DNA of 64,000 nucleotides from Crotophaga sulcirostris (GCA_013397455.1 VYZB01000014.1:432509-496508), one strand, 5' to 3'. Counted from the stretch's first letter, positions 13,601 to 26,610 are shown. Notes: generated by a model from the sequence alone, not told the origin. Numbers and translations are program-made.

Positions 13601-16415
13601 CTTTAAGGGAGGAAGAAGAAAAAAAACTGTCTGTTGATATTTTTTTCCCAGATTTATTGTCAAATTCAGAGCAAGCCTATGTGCAACCAATCTAACTGTT
13701 CCATGTCCCTGCAGGACAGGGGGACCTGCTGATGAAGAGATGAGGGGTGAAGGTTACTAGTTTAGGGTGGTGACAGCACTTAACTGGCTCTGACAAACTC
13801 AAGGTGCCAGGCTGAATAATGGGCAGTGACAGAGTTCACCTTTGGGAGCTGATGGTCAGACACCTTGTGAGTCTTAGAAGCAAAGCTCGTAGGTAAAGTA
13901 ATAGGGTAACACACACTCAGGCATTTTGAAGTGCTCCATCAGTGGAGTGAGCTAGGCAGAAGCTGCCCGGACACCTTGTCAGTAATTCATGTAAAATTTT
14001 ATCTCTGGCTTTTGCTTTGCCCACGGGGCCACTGTTCCCATCAAAGACCTGTTGTGATAACAAGGCCCTGTTGAAGCTCTTCCCCACCAGCAGCTTATAT
14101 CAGTAGCTTTTCAGAGGAGATACATTCCCTCCCTGCCTGCAAGTTACTAGTCCTTCCTTGCCCCTGTTGAAAGTAAGACACATCCCCCCAGAAACCAAAC
14201 CTGTTATTTTAAGCATAACTATATTTTATTGATGATTTACTGGGGAAAAAGATCAAAAGTATGTGAAACATTTAATTTTTGCATCTAACTTGCAAAATAT
14301 GCCCACAGAAACAAGTTCTGTCCCATATGCAGTAATAACATTATGTGATACTATCCCAGACATGACAACTTCAAATACATCTTTTGCTCTCCAGAAGAAG
14401 GGAGAAGCTGATGGTTTTGCTGCAAAGGGAGTTTGATTTTATGTTAAATATAAGTGCCAGCACTTGAATGACTACCTGTACATATGTCCACCCCAAGAAT
14501 GCCTGTCAGTCATCAAAGGAAGACTACACTTACAACAGATAGTAGGAACATTTCCATTAATGGCTTAAGTGCTGAGATTTCCAGTGTGTTTCTAAGTACA
14601 GAGCACAGCACAGATAGTATTCACAGCATCAGTGCTTCTGAAGAACGTTTTAATATTGACTTTTTGTTAATGTCACAAAGTTGGAAAACTAATGAATTTA
14701 CACATTTTACTCCTAGCACAGAAGATGAAGTAGTGAAAAAACAAAGATGAAGCAATATTGAACCTGCCAAGCAAACTACATTACTGTATACGACACATTT
14801 AACAATAAACTAGGATTGTTAGCACGCATCCAACTCACAAATACTTTTATTTGTGCTGTGTTTCTCCTACTCTGAAATTTGCTGCCAGCTATAGTCCTAT
14901 GTAGTTCTACATTCTGCAGCACAAATTTTTTCCTGCTCAGCAGATGAAGCTGCATTAGAAAGCTATTTCCTTTCATGCCAATATGATACAGTAGCCGTAG
15001 GCAAATTAGAGTGTATTACTGTTCGACTGGTAGAGGACTAATCTTCATTGTTGCATTAGCTCTAGGTGTGTTATAAATCCATCTTGTAATAATCCTACAG
15101 TATTATGGACAAAGATTTAAAAGCCAGGAACAGGTACAGTGCATGCACTGTCACCCACACCCTTGGTGTCCGTGTGCCTGCGCTCACCCACACCGTGCAC
15201 AGGTCCCACAGCTGAGCCAGCAATGAGAGGGGGTTACAGAAAACCACACACACCACCCTGTACCTTTCATGGGGCTTACAGTCCACAAGAGGATGCACCA
15301 GGATAAGCCAAGTGGTGGTAAACCAACTGTCTAAGGTGCAAGCTGTTCTTCTAAAAAAGTAAGGTCTTGCCCATTCAACCTAGTATGAGTAGGAGACAGA
15401 GCAGGCAACAGCCAAAAGGCAAGGGAGGGCAGCCCCTGCTCCTCAAGGTCTCCTTGTTCCATCTGCAAGAAGTGCTTTTAGTGCTGCAGTTTGGCTGCTG
15501 ATTGCCCTTGCTGCCTGTTTCCAGGTGAGAGCTGACTCCAGGAGGAGGCCAGTAAAGTGGGGATTTGAATTGTAGTTTTTACTTCCTTTTCCCTGCTCAG
15601 AGAAACTGAAGGGAACAGTGATAAGGCGGCGCAACCTGAAGTGGCTGCTGGTGGTGTCCAAATTAAAACCGTGAAGCCGAAGACCACAGCGACTTCTCAA
15701 GGCTCGCAAAGGAGGAGGTTTCTTTCGCTACATAACTGCTAACCTTTAAAAATAATCAATCTTTGACTTAAGGTTAAACCAGATACATGAGGAAAAGCAA
15801 TGAATTCTGAAACTTGCCTAGAAACCCAGCCTGTTTCAGCAGCCCTGGCTCCTGGTACAGAGTCCACAGTACCGCGCAGCAATCAGGACAGTGCTCAACA
15901 CAGCCTCACCCTGCTCTGCTGTCCATTTGCACTTTGGTTGGCTTAATTAAATTAAGAATAAAATATCTTATTTAAAAAAAAGATGAAAAAGAGGTTAAGA
16001 TCATCTCCATAGTATTCTGGCTGACATGGAAAGCTACTTTCAATGAAGAAAAACATACATATTTTAGTATTAAGTTGTATTGATTTAGCATTCTGGTGGG
16101 AAACAAAGGTAGCAGTCAATATTTGTTTCTAAGGGGATTCTGTGCCTTGGAGCATGTTCATATTCACATGCAAGTCCCAACTGTACATCTCTACGAACAT
16201 CTGATGTGTTACTGAAAGTTTGGACTGTACAGGGGGAGCAACGCTCTCCTGCACCTGGAAAACACTCCAAGATTCTGCTTAAAGCAAAGGGAAAAAAAAA
16301 AGCCTGTATCTGTTAAAACTAGTGCCTTCCCCTTGTTCTTTCTCCAGTCAGAAAAAAGCTGAAGAACTTGAGCTAGCATCTTCACTCAGATAGAGACATT
16401 CAAACATAGACTAAC
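13601..16415 (-). other. Inferred intron; contains a CpG-rich plus-strand islet
   Basis: Mostly AT-rich sequence without recognised repeats. A 140-base patch at about 15601-15740 is rich in CpG and follows a strong plus-strand acceptor; see the findings. A serine/threonine-rich frame at 14484-14750 has no splice-site support. An open minus-strand stretch with many cysteines (16085-16280) follows a good acceptor but has no donor. Confidence 0.4.
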
Positions 16416-16462
16416 TTGAAGTCTGTGATATTTTCTGTAGAACAATTCTGCTTCTACAAGCT
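16416..16462 (-). CDS. Internal exon (47 bases), minus-strand gene
   Basis: The acceptor is very strong (minus strand TTTTTTTTTTCTTTCCAG, exon from 16462) and the donor CAA|GTTAGT is good. Two bases complete a split codon and 15 codons follow, reading LVEAELFYRKYHRLQ, which ends at a codon boundary. The entry joins in phase with the exon at 24142-24206 (the shared codon becomes GAG, Glu). The exit joins in phase with the exon at 13600. A second frame is also open to the donor, so frame choice rests on the phase chain. The exon is short, which limits its independent weight. Confidence 0.42.
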
Positions 16463-19210
16463 CTGGAAAGAAAAAAAAAATCCAGAGATCCACATCATCT
16501 GCCTGATACAGTTTTTTGAGAAAGACCTATTTCCCAGATCTCCCTGGACAACCTGAGTAGAAGTGGAAACTAACTGATCCAAATCCTCGCAAAAATACTT
16601 TTGCTACCTTATCTACAGTTCCTGGGAGAGGGTTGTTTTGTTAACCAAAGGTCCCTAAACAAGCACTGCTCTTCTTGCAGTGAATGCTTCTAGAAGAAAC
16701 TGCCCAGGTTCAGGCTCCCTTCCCAAGCAGAGTGTGCGTTTCCAGTTGTGATAAGCACCTACTATTTCAAACAAGATGAAAATAGCTCATGATGAGGTTA
16801 CAAGAGCCACTCCTGGGAAGTAAAGGGGACAGATTTTGCTCAGAGTTTTCCAGGAACACCCATGGTGCAATGGGGCCACCAGCAGAGGCTTTACAGAGCC
16901 CTTTAGGCACACTGGGCTCTCCTGACAGGTGCTGTTTGTTGGGCAGCAAGAGACTTCTCGTTGCCCCTGAAGCCCACGTGCCTGCAGACGCAGAGCAGAG
17001 AAGTGGGGAAGCACAGCCTGATCTCAGGAATGTTATGGTAGTGTTAGGCAAAGCCGGTCAAATATAAAGTTGCAATCCCTACACTAAGTGAAAGAGAAGC
17101 AGTCTATGATGTTTTTAAATACAGAAAAGCTTTGGGTGAGGCTGGCAGGAACAGAGACAATAGATGCCAAACTACAAGGGATGGATCTCCACAGTATTTT
17201 ATACTGATATGAGCATCGTCTTCTAACTTTAACCAAATCCTTCTCTTCCAGACTGCACCCCAGGAAGGAAGCAGCATTTCTTGGTATCTGGACAGCAGTT
17301 CCTCCTGCAGGACATGGCCTAGATGTGGGGAGTGGGAGCTGACTACACGCAGCCTCGCGTTGCTGCAGCCAGAGCACACACCAATGCGGCACAGGGCAGG
17401 TGGCAGCCTGTAGAGCTCTTCCCAAATTGCTTCACACTAGTTACTACTGCAAAACTCCTATACTTGGCCTGTTTTCATAAGAGGAAGGCAGTGCAAAAGC
17501 ACCACACCAGACAGACAAGGTGTTCCACTGCAATGCTCTGGAAGTCCCACATTCTCTGAAGCCAAATGCAAGCCTGTTGCTGGATTACAGGAGCGTCTCA
17601 GAGTGCGAGCTTTAACAAAAGGTAAGCGACCACATTAGCACAGTCCAGATAACTCTGAGAGGATAGGGTGAGAAAGCATCAACATTTCTTTCAGACAATC
17701 TCTGTTATGCTGACTTTTTTGTTTAACATTCCAGCCAAACACTGAGGCACACATTAGTCAATTCTTTAATCGCAGCTGCCCAGCAAATTACACACTGTAT
17801 CTGCTCTGCATTCTTCAAGCTCTAAAACTCTTGTTTATAACTTAGTACATCTTCTTGCCTTGCAGTACAAATAAAGGCACTATTTCTAAGATATGCCCTT
17901 CTTCAAGCAGATCATTACTGATGTCTGACTTCTTGGGCTTCCTGATAAATTATCCTCTTCTTTCACCTCAAGCAGAAAATGCTCTTCCACCAATAATCTA
18001 TGACTGTCAGTCTTGATTACTTGTAAACAGTGGAGCTCTTTGAATATTTCTGCTTGTGAACAGCGTTCATTTTCTCACTCATGTCTCCCACTGTGAGATG
18101 CTGGCAGACCTGACAGCTGTGCTTTATGTTATTTTATTGAAGTTGTTACTGCTGCAGAATGGTCTCTGTTTTTGTCACTGCAATTCTTAAGGGAAACGCA
18201 ATATTGTTTTATAACACATTCGCGTTGGGGATCCTCTCCTTCTTGCCCTTTGCAGAGGAGCCCAGAATTCTCAATGCAGCAGACTATAGGGGACCTGGGT
18301 CAAGGATGGCTCTTGTTTGACATAACATCTATATTATGGCTTCTTCTGCTTATGCCATAACACCAGCAGAAAAGCAATCTGTGTTAATATGGACCACTAG
18401 CCAAAAGTATTGGGGAAAAAAGCTTTTATGGTAGTTAGCGCTATTCTCTCTCCCCATGAATATTTACTGCTGATAGTTAAGAGTTTATAACCTCCAGTGC
18501 ATTTAACTAAAAGAAAAATCATAGTGATGGAGACTAATTATGCTAAATTGCTGCAACACAACAAAACTCAGCTGCTTCAGCCATTATAAGATTTAATATA
18601 ATAAAACCAGCAGCTAAGAAAAAAAACACAAAATGAGTTCTTGCCAGCAGTTTGGATCAGATATTAGGCATTACCCAGCTGGTGGTGTTTGTTATTATCA
18701 ATACACCCAGGTAGCTTTTCCATACTTAATTCCCACACTTGAGTGAAGGCTGTGGAGTGATATTTCAGCATCAGATTAACACGTGAAGCATGAGAGGCTG
18801 AAAGTCTCATCTACTCTCTCCAGTGGCAACCCTTTTCCAGAGACTGGATACCAAAATGATCCCAGGGCTGCTACCTGTACCTCTTCCTCTAACTCCCTTA
18901 TGGACACAGAGCTGCAGGGCAAGCACATCCTAGCTACCAGTCTTGCACTGAGCAGGCAGAGATGGTGGGCTTCATCTTGAACGTCCCACTGTGGTTGAGG
19001 ACTGAGCAGGCTATGGCTCCTCAGCCCTTTGGCGATACTAAGGACATCCTGGCCCCGGGGTGACTTCCAGCCATCTGTGCCCCCTCTTGTACAGCCTTTA
19101 TATCAACTTAACTCTTTATTCATCTCGTTTGCCCTCTTCTTCCTGGTCTTGTCCTCCTTGCTGTTTTCCCCTGTACGTTTTTTCCTTTCACTTCTCTTTA
19201 TATTTATCTC
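16463..19210 (-). other. Inferred intron, part 1; no called gene
   Basis: This is part of a 7.7 kb interval between candidate exons. A long open minus-strand frame at about 17890-18100, with a usable donor GAG|GTGAAA at about 17969, was examined. Its entry frame meets a TGA just inside the only reasonable acceptor and its phase fits neither neighbour, so it is left out. Several AT-rich stretches (for example 18470-18620) are otherwise unexplained. Confidence 0.4.
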
Positions 19211-20133
19211 ATATCACAGTATCACAAGGTTGGAAAGGACTTTTGAGATCATCCAGTCCAACCTATAACCCAACCCATCATCTAAACCATGGCACTGAGT
19301 GCCTCATCCAATCTCCTCTTAAACACCTCCAGGGTTGGGGACTCCACCACCTCCCTGGGCAGCACATTCCAATGGCCAATCACCCTTTCAGGGAAGAACT
19401 TTTTCCTAATATCAAGCCTAAACCTCCCCTGAGAAAGCTTGAGTCCATGTCCTCTAGTTCTGTTACTGGTCACCTGAGAGAAGAAACCAACCCCTGCCTG
19501 ACTACAACCTCCTTCTAAGTAGTTGTAGAGAGCAATAAGGTCACCCCTGAGCCTCCTCTTCTCCAGGCTAAACAGCCCCAGCTCCCTCAGTCGCTCCTCA
19601 CAGGGCTTGTGCTCCAGCCCCTTCACCATCTTCGTTGCTCTCCTCTGGACACATTCCAGTATCTTCACATCTTTCTCAAATCAACTGGCGCAGAACTGCA
19701 CACAGTACTCAAGGTGTGGCCTGACCAGTGCTGAGTATAAGGGGACGATAACTTCTCTGGTCCTGCTGGCCACACTACTTCTGATGCAGGCCAGGATACC
19801 ATTGGCCTTCTTGGCCACTTGGGCACACTGCTGGCTCATGTTGAGTTTCCTGTCTACCAGTACTCCCAAGTCCTGTTCTGCCTGACTACTCTCCAGCCAC
19901 TCTGTCCCCAGTCTAGAGCTTTGCATGGGGTTATTGTGTCCAAAATGTAGAACCTGGCATTCGGACTTATTAAACCTCATCCTATTGGAATCAGCCCATC
20001 TCTCCAGTCTGTCAAGGTCCCTCTATAGTGCCCTCCTACCCTCTAACAGATCGACACTTCCAGCTTGGTGTTATCTGCAAACTTGCTAATGATGGACTCA
20101 ATCCCCTCATCCAGATCATCAATAAAGATAATA
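19211..20133 (-). mobile_element. CR1 LINE, 5'-truncated, minus strand
   Basis: This 0.92 kb copy is inserted antisense to the window and on the same strand as the surrounding inferred gene, inside its intron. It carries the C-terminal part of the CR1 ORF2 reverse transcriptase and the short 3' UTR. The 3' end reads CCTTGTGATACTGTGATA, a TGTGATAC-type tail unlike the ATTCTATG tails of the other two copies. The 5' end breaks in the palm domain at about 20133. In-frame stops and a frameshift show that it is inactive. Confidence 0.93.
19282..20133 (-). pseudogene. CR1 ORF2 reverse-transcriptase remnant
   Basis: From 20133 downwards the minus strand reads the RT palm segment (DEGIESIISKFA and onward). 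The second aspartate of the catalytic FADD box is changed to asparagine at 20070-20081 (FADN). A TAG stop and a frameshift follow between about 20025 and 20069. The frame from 20022 reads the known CR1 block [20 protein letters not shown] and continues to a TGA at 19681-19683. The same frame then resumes with [20 protein letters not shown] and ends at the usual ORF2 terminus near 19282. The protein could not be functional. Confidence 0.88.
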
Positions 20134-23100
20134 TCCTTTTAGTAACACTTCACTTCCACCTCTCCACATAATGTAATTCAGTGTGACAGTTACTGCTATT
20201 ATCCACACCTCCTGCTACACTCCACCCTGTCCTCACCTGTGCTGGCATGCAAAGTGGGTGAGAACTTTCAGGTGGGCAGCCTCCTCTGCCTTCAGCTACA
20301 GTTTGAGTCTCAACACTAGCAAACTAAAATGAAAGCATAACGGATGCAATACAGCAGTTTCACAAAGCAGCTTCTTGGTGATGCTGTGCTTGCTTTGCGT
20401 TGTTGCTTGGGCTCAACACGGCTCTAAATTCTGTTTTACCTACCCAGGGGTAACCATTGCAGGAGGTCCCAGCCCTGGGCATGCCCTAGCTGGGTGTCAC
20501 CCCTGCAGCTGCCCCAGGAAGCACAGAGGCACACAGGCAGAGAACAAGCAAGGCACTGTCTCCCATGATCACCTACAAGATACTGGGCTAACGTGGTGCA
20601 AGAGAGGGGTTGTTCTCCATCATCTGCTGCAGGATCAGGGCCTGTTTCTGAGCTGCCTTTACCACAGCTCCCGTGCCACAGCCTCAGCAGCCCAGGTAGT
20701 TTAGCACTTTCCGCATCTCTGGGCCCATCTCCATATTTAATTACAGCTACAAGAGAGCTGTAATTTAATTGCTCTAATTTACAGCAAACACTGCAGAAAA
20801 AACCCACATCCCATAATTTTCTCATCTGCTGGCTTTGCTTAAGATTCTATATCATGCCAATACCTGTGTTTGTGTGAATTAGAACTTGCTGATTTTGGGA
20901 TGCTTTTTACTTGCAGTGTTAAATCAGAGTTATTTAGGGAGATGGAGAAGGTGGCCAAACTACCTGCATTCTGTACATGACAATTTTTTATCTATCTACT
21001 AGAAATCCTTCTCCAACTGTTTAACCACTTCTACAAGGAATATGCTGCTACCTCACTGCTACTGCTATTATTGCTGCAAAGCATATATTCCACTGGAAAT
21101 CTCAGTTTATCAAAGCTTTGTTTTAGACTTTTTTTTCCCTCCTATGGACTCATAATGACTGCAAGTATTTTTTCCAGTTTTATTGTTGTGCTCTGGGGAA
21201 AGACTTGAACCTCACACTTCATATGGGCATATGAATAACTGCATCTTTTTAGGAAAGGACTTAGACAAAGAGAATTTTGTAGAAACGCACATAAAAGTTA
21301 AGTAAAACCCTTAAGCATAACTGCTGAAGTGCTTTGCTAAAATAAACTCTGAACACTAGTTTCTAACCATTCTACATACAAAAATGATAAGAAAAAGAAT
21401 AAATATAAAAGGCATCCTAAGAAATATGCTTTTTAAAGTATAAGAGACAAGCAAGCCCACAAGCAGAACAACAGTTACATAGAAAACACATTTGCCATTC
21501 CGCGAAATATGTAGACTGCACTCTGAAGAGCTCATATCTTGACAGACTTCCAGTTTGGCTCCAACTGAGATAAAAATTCTTGGAAAGTGAGCACATTACA
21601 AAAGAGACACTTGAAAGATCATCCACTGGGGTAAGAAACCCTGCCAGAGACTTGGAGGATTGCTATTTACAACCTGATACGAATGCAGGGGAGAATCTAT
21701 AAATGTGTTTGGATACATTTTCACCGTACCCGTTGCCCTTCCCATTAGCAGGCAATGCTATAAACACCTCTGCAGTCTTCCTCACCTGGGAAGAAAAGTC
21801 AGATGGACATGGGGAACTTCCTAATGGTATTTGTGAGAGGGTTGCCTACACAAGAGAAACGTGTTGCATAGAGAGCTGGGTTAGAAGTAGCAATGTCATC
21901 AGTGTGGTAGTGTTGGAGGAAACATTATCCTGTGTGCATAGCCTGCCATGCAACATAACTCATTTGGAAAAAGGCTATTTTTAATCAAGGAAAAGCACTT
22001 TAATCAAGGATAGAGTCAGTGATTTAAAAATTTCATGCAGGTGCATGTATTATTTGCCTGAAAGCCTTTTCCCAAAAGGTCAAAGCTGCAGAGCGACATG
22101 CGCATCCCACTTCAAGAGCAGAGATAACCTCAAGGCACCCGTATCAGGCTGATGTAATTCTGTCTCCTGATGCAGGGCGGTTCAAAGTCAGAACTTCCCC
22201 TGCTAATCATCTTAACTTTAGACAAATATTTGCCATACCCTGAGCACACTCAATAGATTCACGACATGCCAGGGAATACACACGTGTTAGGAGGTTGATT
22301 CAGTTTATTTGTTTTCTTTGCATTTTTCTGCCAGCACAAAGGTTGTCATAGCTGCAAGACCCCGGCATTGGCTCAGAGCTGGCTCAGTGTGCAGGGGATG
22401 TGAGCTTGTCCTTGTCTCCTGTGAGAGGGTCTTCACCCTCCTCATCGTGACTCTGGGACCTGCAGGAAGAGTCCACAATGGTCAGAGCAGATTTCTTCTT
22501 CCCTAGGTAATTAGCTTGTTCCTATTCAACAAAGCCACCCCTTACCAACACGTTCTGAAATTAAGAAAGCATTCAGTCAATGTATCCTGGAGTAACTCGT
22601 GCTCTGAGTCACTCTCTTCACTGACTGGAGGATTTTAAGGAGACTTCAGATGTCTAAAATGACACATGGTGCATGCTCGAGGCAAACCACAGGGCTTTCA
22701 AAGCCTGCTTCTCTGTGTGCTTCTCAGGGGACCCCTCACCTGCCAACAGACCTTCCCAGGATGGTCCTGTCTGTTCTCCCTGCAGCGCTCAGGATCACAG
22801 CACTCCTGGAAGAAGCTACAGCCCCAGGACTGCCTTTTCCCCCAGGCACCCCTCAAATATTTCTTTAGCTTTCAGCCTTGCACACAGAAGGCTACTTCAC
22901 CTCCAAGACTGCCTTCCCGGGATTTAAGCAGCCAATACCCTCTAGTAAGTAGGTAGTAAAATAGGTTGAGGAATAAATTGCTCTCATTTAACATTCACTC
23001 TGAAAAATATGGCTGCATTTACTATGCAGCATATTGTTTTATATACTGTTTTGTTATAATAAGTCATGTTTAAAATGTCATGACATTTAAATCAACAGCA

Positions 23101-24141
23101 GTAAGAGGGAAATGCTGAAAAAGAGCAAGATGATCAAAAAGGATTTGAAAAATCCTGGTGAAACATCATTGGCCAAATGCCTTTATTACAAACACAAGTG
23201 AGCTTAAAAGTCACATAGGAGAACCCCACACTACTCCTCCTGTGAGGCACTCTCCACATTAGGTCTCTGTGCTTCTCAGGTGTCTCCAGGTCCTGTGGCC
23301 AAGAAGCGTTGCCACCACCAGCTAGGTGGCTGGGGCTGGTGGTGGTCAAGGGACTCGGGCACCTGCAGCAAAGGTGCTCTGAGTCCAATTGCTGGTTTAG
23401 CCTCTCTCTGCCCTGCCCTTTGCCACTAAGTCACCAAAAATCTCTGGAAAACTTTACTGAATATGTCCTTGGAACTCGTTAGTGTTATTTGTCTCCGCGA
23501 TGAGTTTTATTTCAATGCCTGTGCTAAGTCATATGAATGAACTTTACATATAATATAAAAGCCTACTTTAATATGGCTTCATAGCCTTTGAGGAGACACA
23601 GAGACCACTGATGAAAATGGCAAATTTTCACCGGAAAGACTTTTAACATTAAAAAGAAAATAGCTTAGAAGAGAGGAACTACTCTGTTCCTGCAGATTCA
23701 GTGCTCATCTTTTATATGAGGTCTGGACCCATATGCCAGCATCCCTTAATGCTGCCTCCGTACCCCCTCACCCCCACCAAGGGAAAACACAACAACAACT
23801 GCAACAACAAAACAGATGGTGATGCAACGAAACATTAAACCCAATCCCAATACCTGAGCCATACCATGAATATTTCACTGAGGCATGGGGTAGAGAAGAC
23901 AACAAAATGACCTTTTCTAGCATCTTAAGGGACATCTAAACTTGTAATTGCTATAGACATACTGAAGACACACACGAGGGAGATTGAGACTGTTTAAAAG
24001 AAGCTGTGTATATTTTAAAAATTAGTATTTCAGTGTTCCCATTATAACCTGCCAATATGAATGACATTTACCTTCGCTCCAAGAAATGAAAGAAACTCTA
24101 GAAGACAGACTGCATTAAGAATCTATTGATATTCCACTGAC
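20134..24141 (-). other. Inferred intron, part 2; no called gene
   Basis: No repeat family is recognised. A well-bounded open stretch lies at 20237-20323 on the minus strand (acceptor TTTCATTTTAG, donor CAG|GTGAGG, 29 codons, phase 0 to 0). It would break the phase between its neighbours, so it is discussed as a finding rather than called. A near-duplicated word, TTTAATCAAGG, occurs twice at about 21980-22010. An AAC/ACA-rich patch lies at about 23788-23813. Confidence 0.4.
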
Positions 24142-24206
24142 CTAGTGCCATAAGAACCAGACAAGCTTTGTCAAGGGCAAATGCCCCAGAGTCTGCAAAT
24201 TCATCT
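24142..24206 (-). CDS. Internal exon (65 bases), minus-strand gene
   Basis: The acceptor is preceded by a long T/C tract (TTTTTTTTTCTTTTTTCTGC, then TACTTTAAG, exon from 24206). The donor is TAG|GTCAGT, of medium strength. One base completes a split codon, 21 codons read DEFADSGAFALDKACLVLMA plus Leu, and one base is left over. The peptide has the alternation expected of a helix-turn-helix repeat but matches no family I can name. Entry phase fits the exit of 26611-26865 and exit phase fits the entry of 16462. The acceptor contains a tandem AG (AAGAG), so the start could shift by two bases, which would break the frame. Confidence 0.45.
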
Positions 24207-26610
24207 CTTAAAGTAGCAGAAAAAAGAAAAAAAAATAGTTTCAGTGTCTAGAATATTTATAAAACCCCTCCGAGGCTTGCACTTCTCAATGTTATGACGG
24301 CAGTATATGGCACCAGACACAGATATGGGAGCAGAATTGGAGATTTCGGGTGGTCAGTAACTTCTTCCAGTTTTTCTAGTCAGTTAATACAGTCACAAAA
24401 CTGAGGTGGGAAGGCATCACACAGGGGTTTGCCCAACTTATTTTTGCCTATTGTAAAAACTTCACAAAGATATGCTATCCATAGCAGAATATAGTCCAAG
24501 ATTTTTTTGGGGGGATGGATGGATGCAGGTGTAAGCCATGCAAAAAGTACCTGCATCACCTTCCCAGCGTTAGTGGAGACCCAGACAAGCAAAGAGAGGA
24601 AAAGTAAGGAACAGGTTGGTACTGTTTAGGCAGGCTCCTTCGTCCCTCGGATGAACCCCTTTAATGCATACACTAGATGAAATGGGAACACAAGCTCACA
24701 GACAGGGACTCCAGTACAGGAGCCCTTACTTGGTGAAACTCAACCTGGGGTAACAGTGGCTCCGTGGGACACAGAGGGGCACAGGCTGCCTTCCCTAGGA
24801 GCAGGAGGAATCTATCTGCTCCTCTCCCAGGCTGTAGTGTTGGCCATTTGAATTATTTTTCTGAAGAATAAGACCCCAGTTGTACCCACGTTACGTCCAT
24901 GCAGAAGAGAGATAAAAGCCTGGGAATATAATATTTTGCAATTAATTTCAGTGAAGGGGCTGTGAATTTGGTGAGAATTAATTTTAGATGGATACATGTT
25001 GCAACTAATTAAGGTTGATAGCTTCTACTAATAGGAAAGGGATTTTGATGAAAATACATCAAAAAAAATCTTAAACTGCCTCGGAAAAAACAGTTGCCAT
25101 TGCCCATGCTACATCCTTCCAGACATCCCCACATTTCTGTGTGGTGATCATGAATTAGGACCATTTGCATCACAATTATTATTTAATAGGTCAGACTTCA
25201 CTATCATTACCTTTGGATAGAATTAATATTCCAACCTTTGAGCACATATTTTTGAGAAACATTTGTCTGGAAAAGACACTGGAACTTTTTTTTTTTTGCA
25301 ATATTTTTGCAATTTCTGCTCCTGTGGCGATATCTCACCAGCAGATCATGGCCTTCTCATCATAGTTCAGAGGACATGCTTCAGAGCTACAGAAAACCAT
25401 ACAATGCATGGATAGGGTGACAATATCAACATGGTGGGATGGAGGGCAGGAAGGGTATAAAGACAGGAAAAGCAACCCAAACATTCCCAATTTTCAGAGA
25501 CAAAAAGTAATTTTGTTGGTTTTCAGTTCAATCAGTCTGTTCATGCCTTAGGAAACAATGAGATCAAAGAAACAAAAGCAATTTCCAGCAGATATGAATA
25601 AAACACATAGCTCAGCTGAGAAGAGGTCGTACATTACTCCAGAAGCTCAGTCAAATATTTGTGGATTAAATGCTGTGAGAATGGATCTAGCATGGGCTTG
25701 CTTCATCTCGATTTGCCAGCCTCAGAATTTGCAGGTTTCCCACTCGTTCTTCAGGAAGAGGTTGATGGGGGAAGAGGTTTTACAGTCATGCATTTTGTGG
25801 AGGACTTGAATCAAATTAGTTTGCATTTGGACACAATTTGAAGTCAGGGAAGGGTACCTTTCAAGCAGAACTTCTTCCACAGAAGGTCTACTGCTACATT
25901 TTTCTTTCCTCTCCTTAGGCCTGCCTTTTTTTTTCCAACTAGCCTTCAGGCAAAATTCACAAAAACTATCATGTTCTCAGTCTGTTTCCAGGGTTTAGCC
26001 TGTGCACATACTGAGGTGTACAAAGGCACACAAGTTATCCTCATTCATTCTGACCTGTAAGCATTACTACACTGCATTTAATTGCAGAAGACACCGTCTT
26101 CACAGCTTTATTTCTCATATGACATCTTGTGAATTGCTTTTAAGAAAAGCCATTTACACCACTTCTATATATATGTAAACTAGTACCCTAATGTCACATT
26201 CTTGTTTGCACATACCCTTGTATTCATGTCAGCTCATCCTAATGCAAAAAGCAAGTGGCCCTTCATATATTTCAGTTAGGAAACAGTAGCATGGATTTTC
26301 ATAAAACAAAAGTTTGACTGATACCAGGCAAAATCTGTTCCGCTATAAGACTGGCAACTTGCCCATCATCTTCCACAAAGTTCAGTATCTTTGTCAGTGC
26401 TCATCTACTTGACTTCTTAATTGTCTGTGTTCACTGGCTGTATCAAATGGAGTTTTCTTTTTGCTTTTGCTCACTATGTATTACATCTTTTAATCGGTAT
26501 ATATAATTACTTACCACAATCTGCCATGCCAGATTTTCTAAGCATTAGTCTAATTAACTGAAGCTTGATAATTGTGTTTCAGATATCATAACAGTACACA
26601 CAGAACTTAC
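24207..26610 (-). other. Inferred intron of about 2.4 kb
   Basis: No recognised repeat. A T12 run lies at 25286-25297. A candidate minus-strand stretch at 25211-25270 (acceptor TGTCTTTTCCAG, donor AAAG|GTAATG) is open, but its entry phase does not fit the upstream exon. A plus-strand pyrimidine-rich acceptor word at about 25900-25918 is followed by nothing coding. Confidence 0.4.

Noticed and set aside
14484..14750. 88-codon Ser/Thr-rich plus-strand ORF
   Set aside because: It begins right after a stop, with no acceptor, no good donor and no recognised family.
17969..18100. Long open minus-strand stretch with donor GAG|GTGAAA
   Set aside because: An in-frame TGA lies just inside the only reasonable acceptor and neither end fits the phase of the neighbouring exons.
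25211..25270. Exon-like minus-strand segment
   Set aside because: Its entry phase does not match the upstream exon, and an A-rich run sits where the pyrimidine tract should be.
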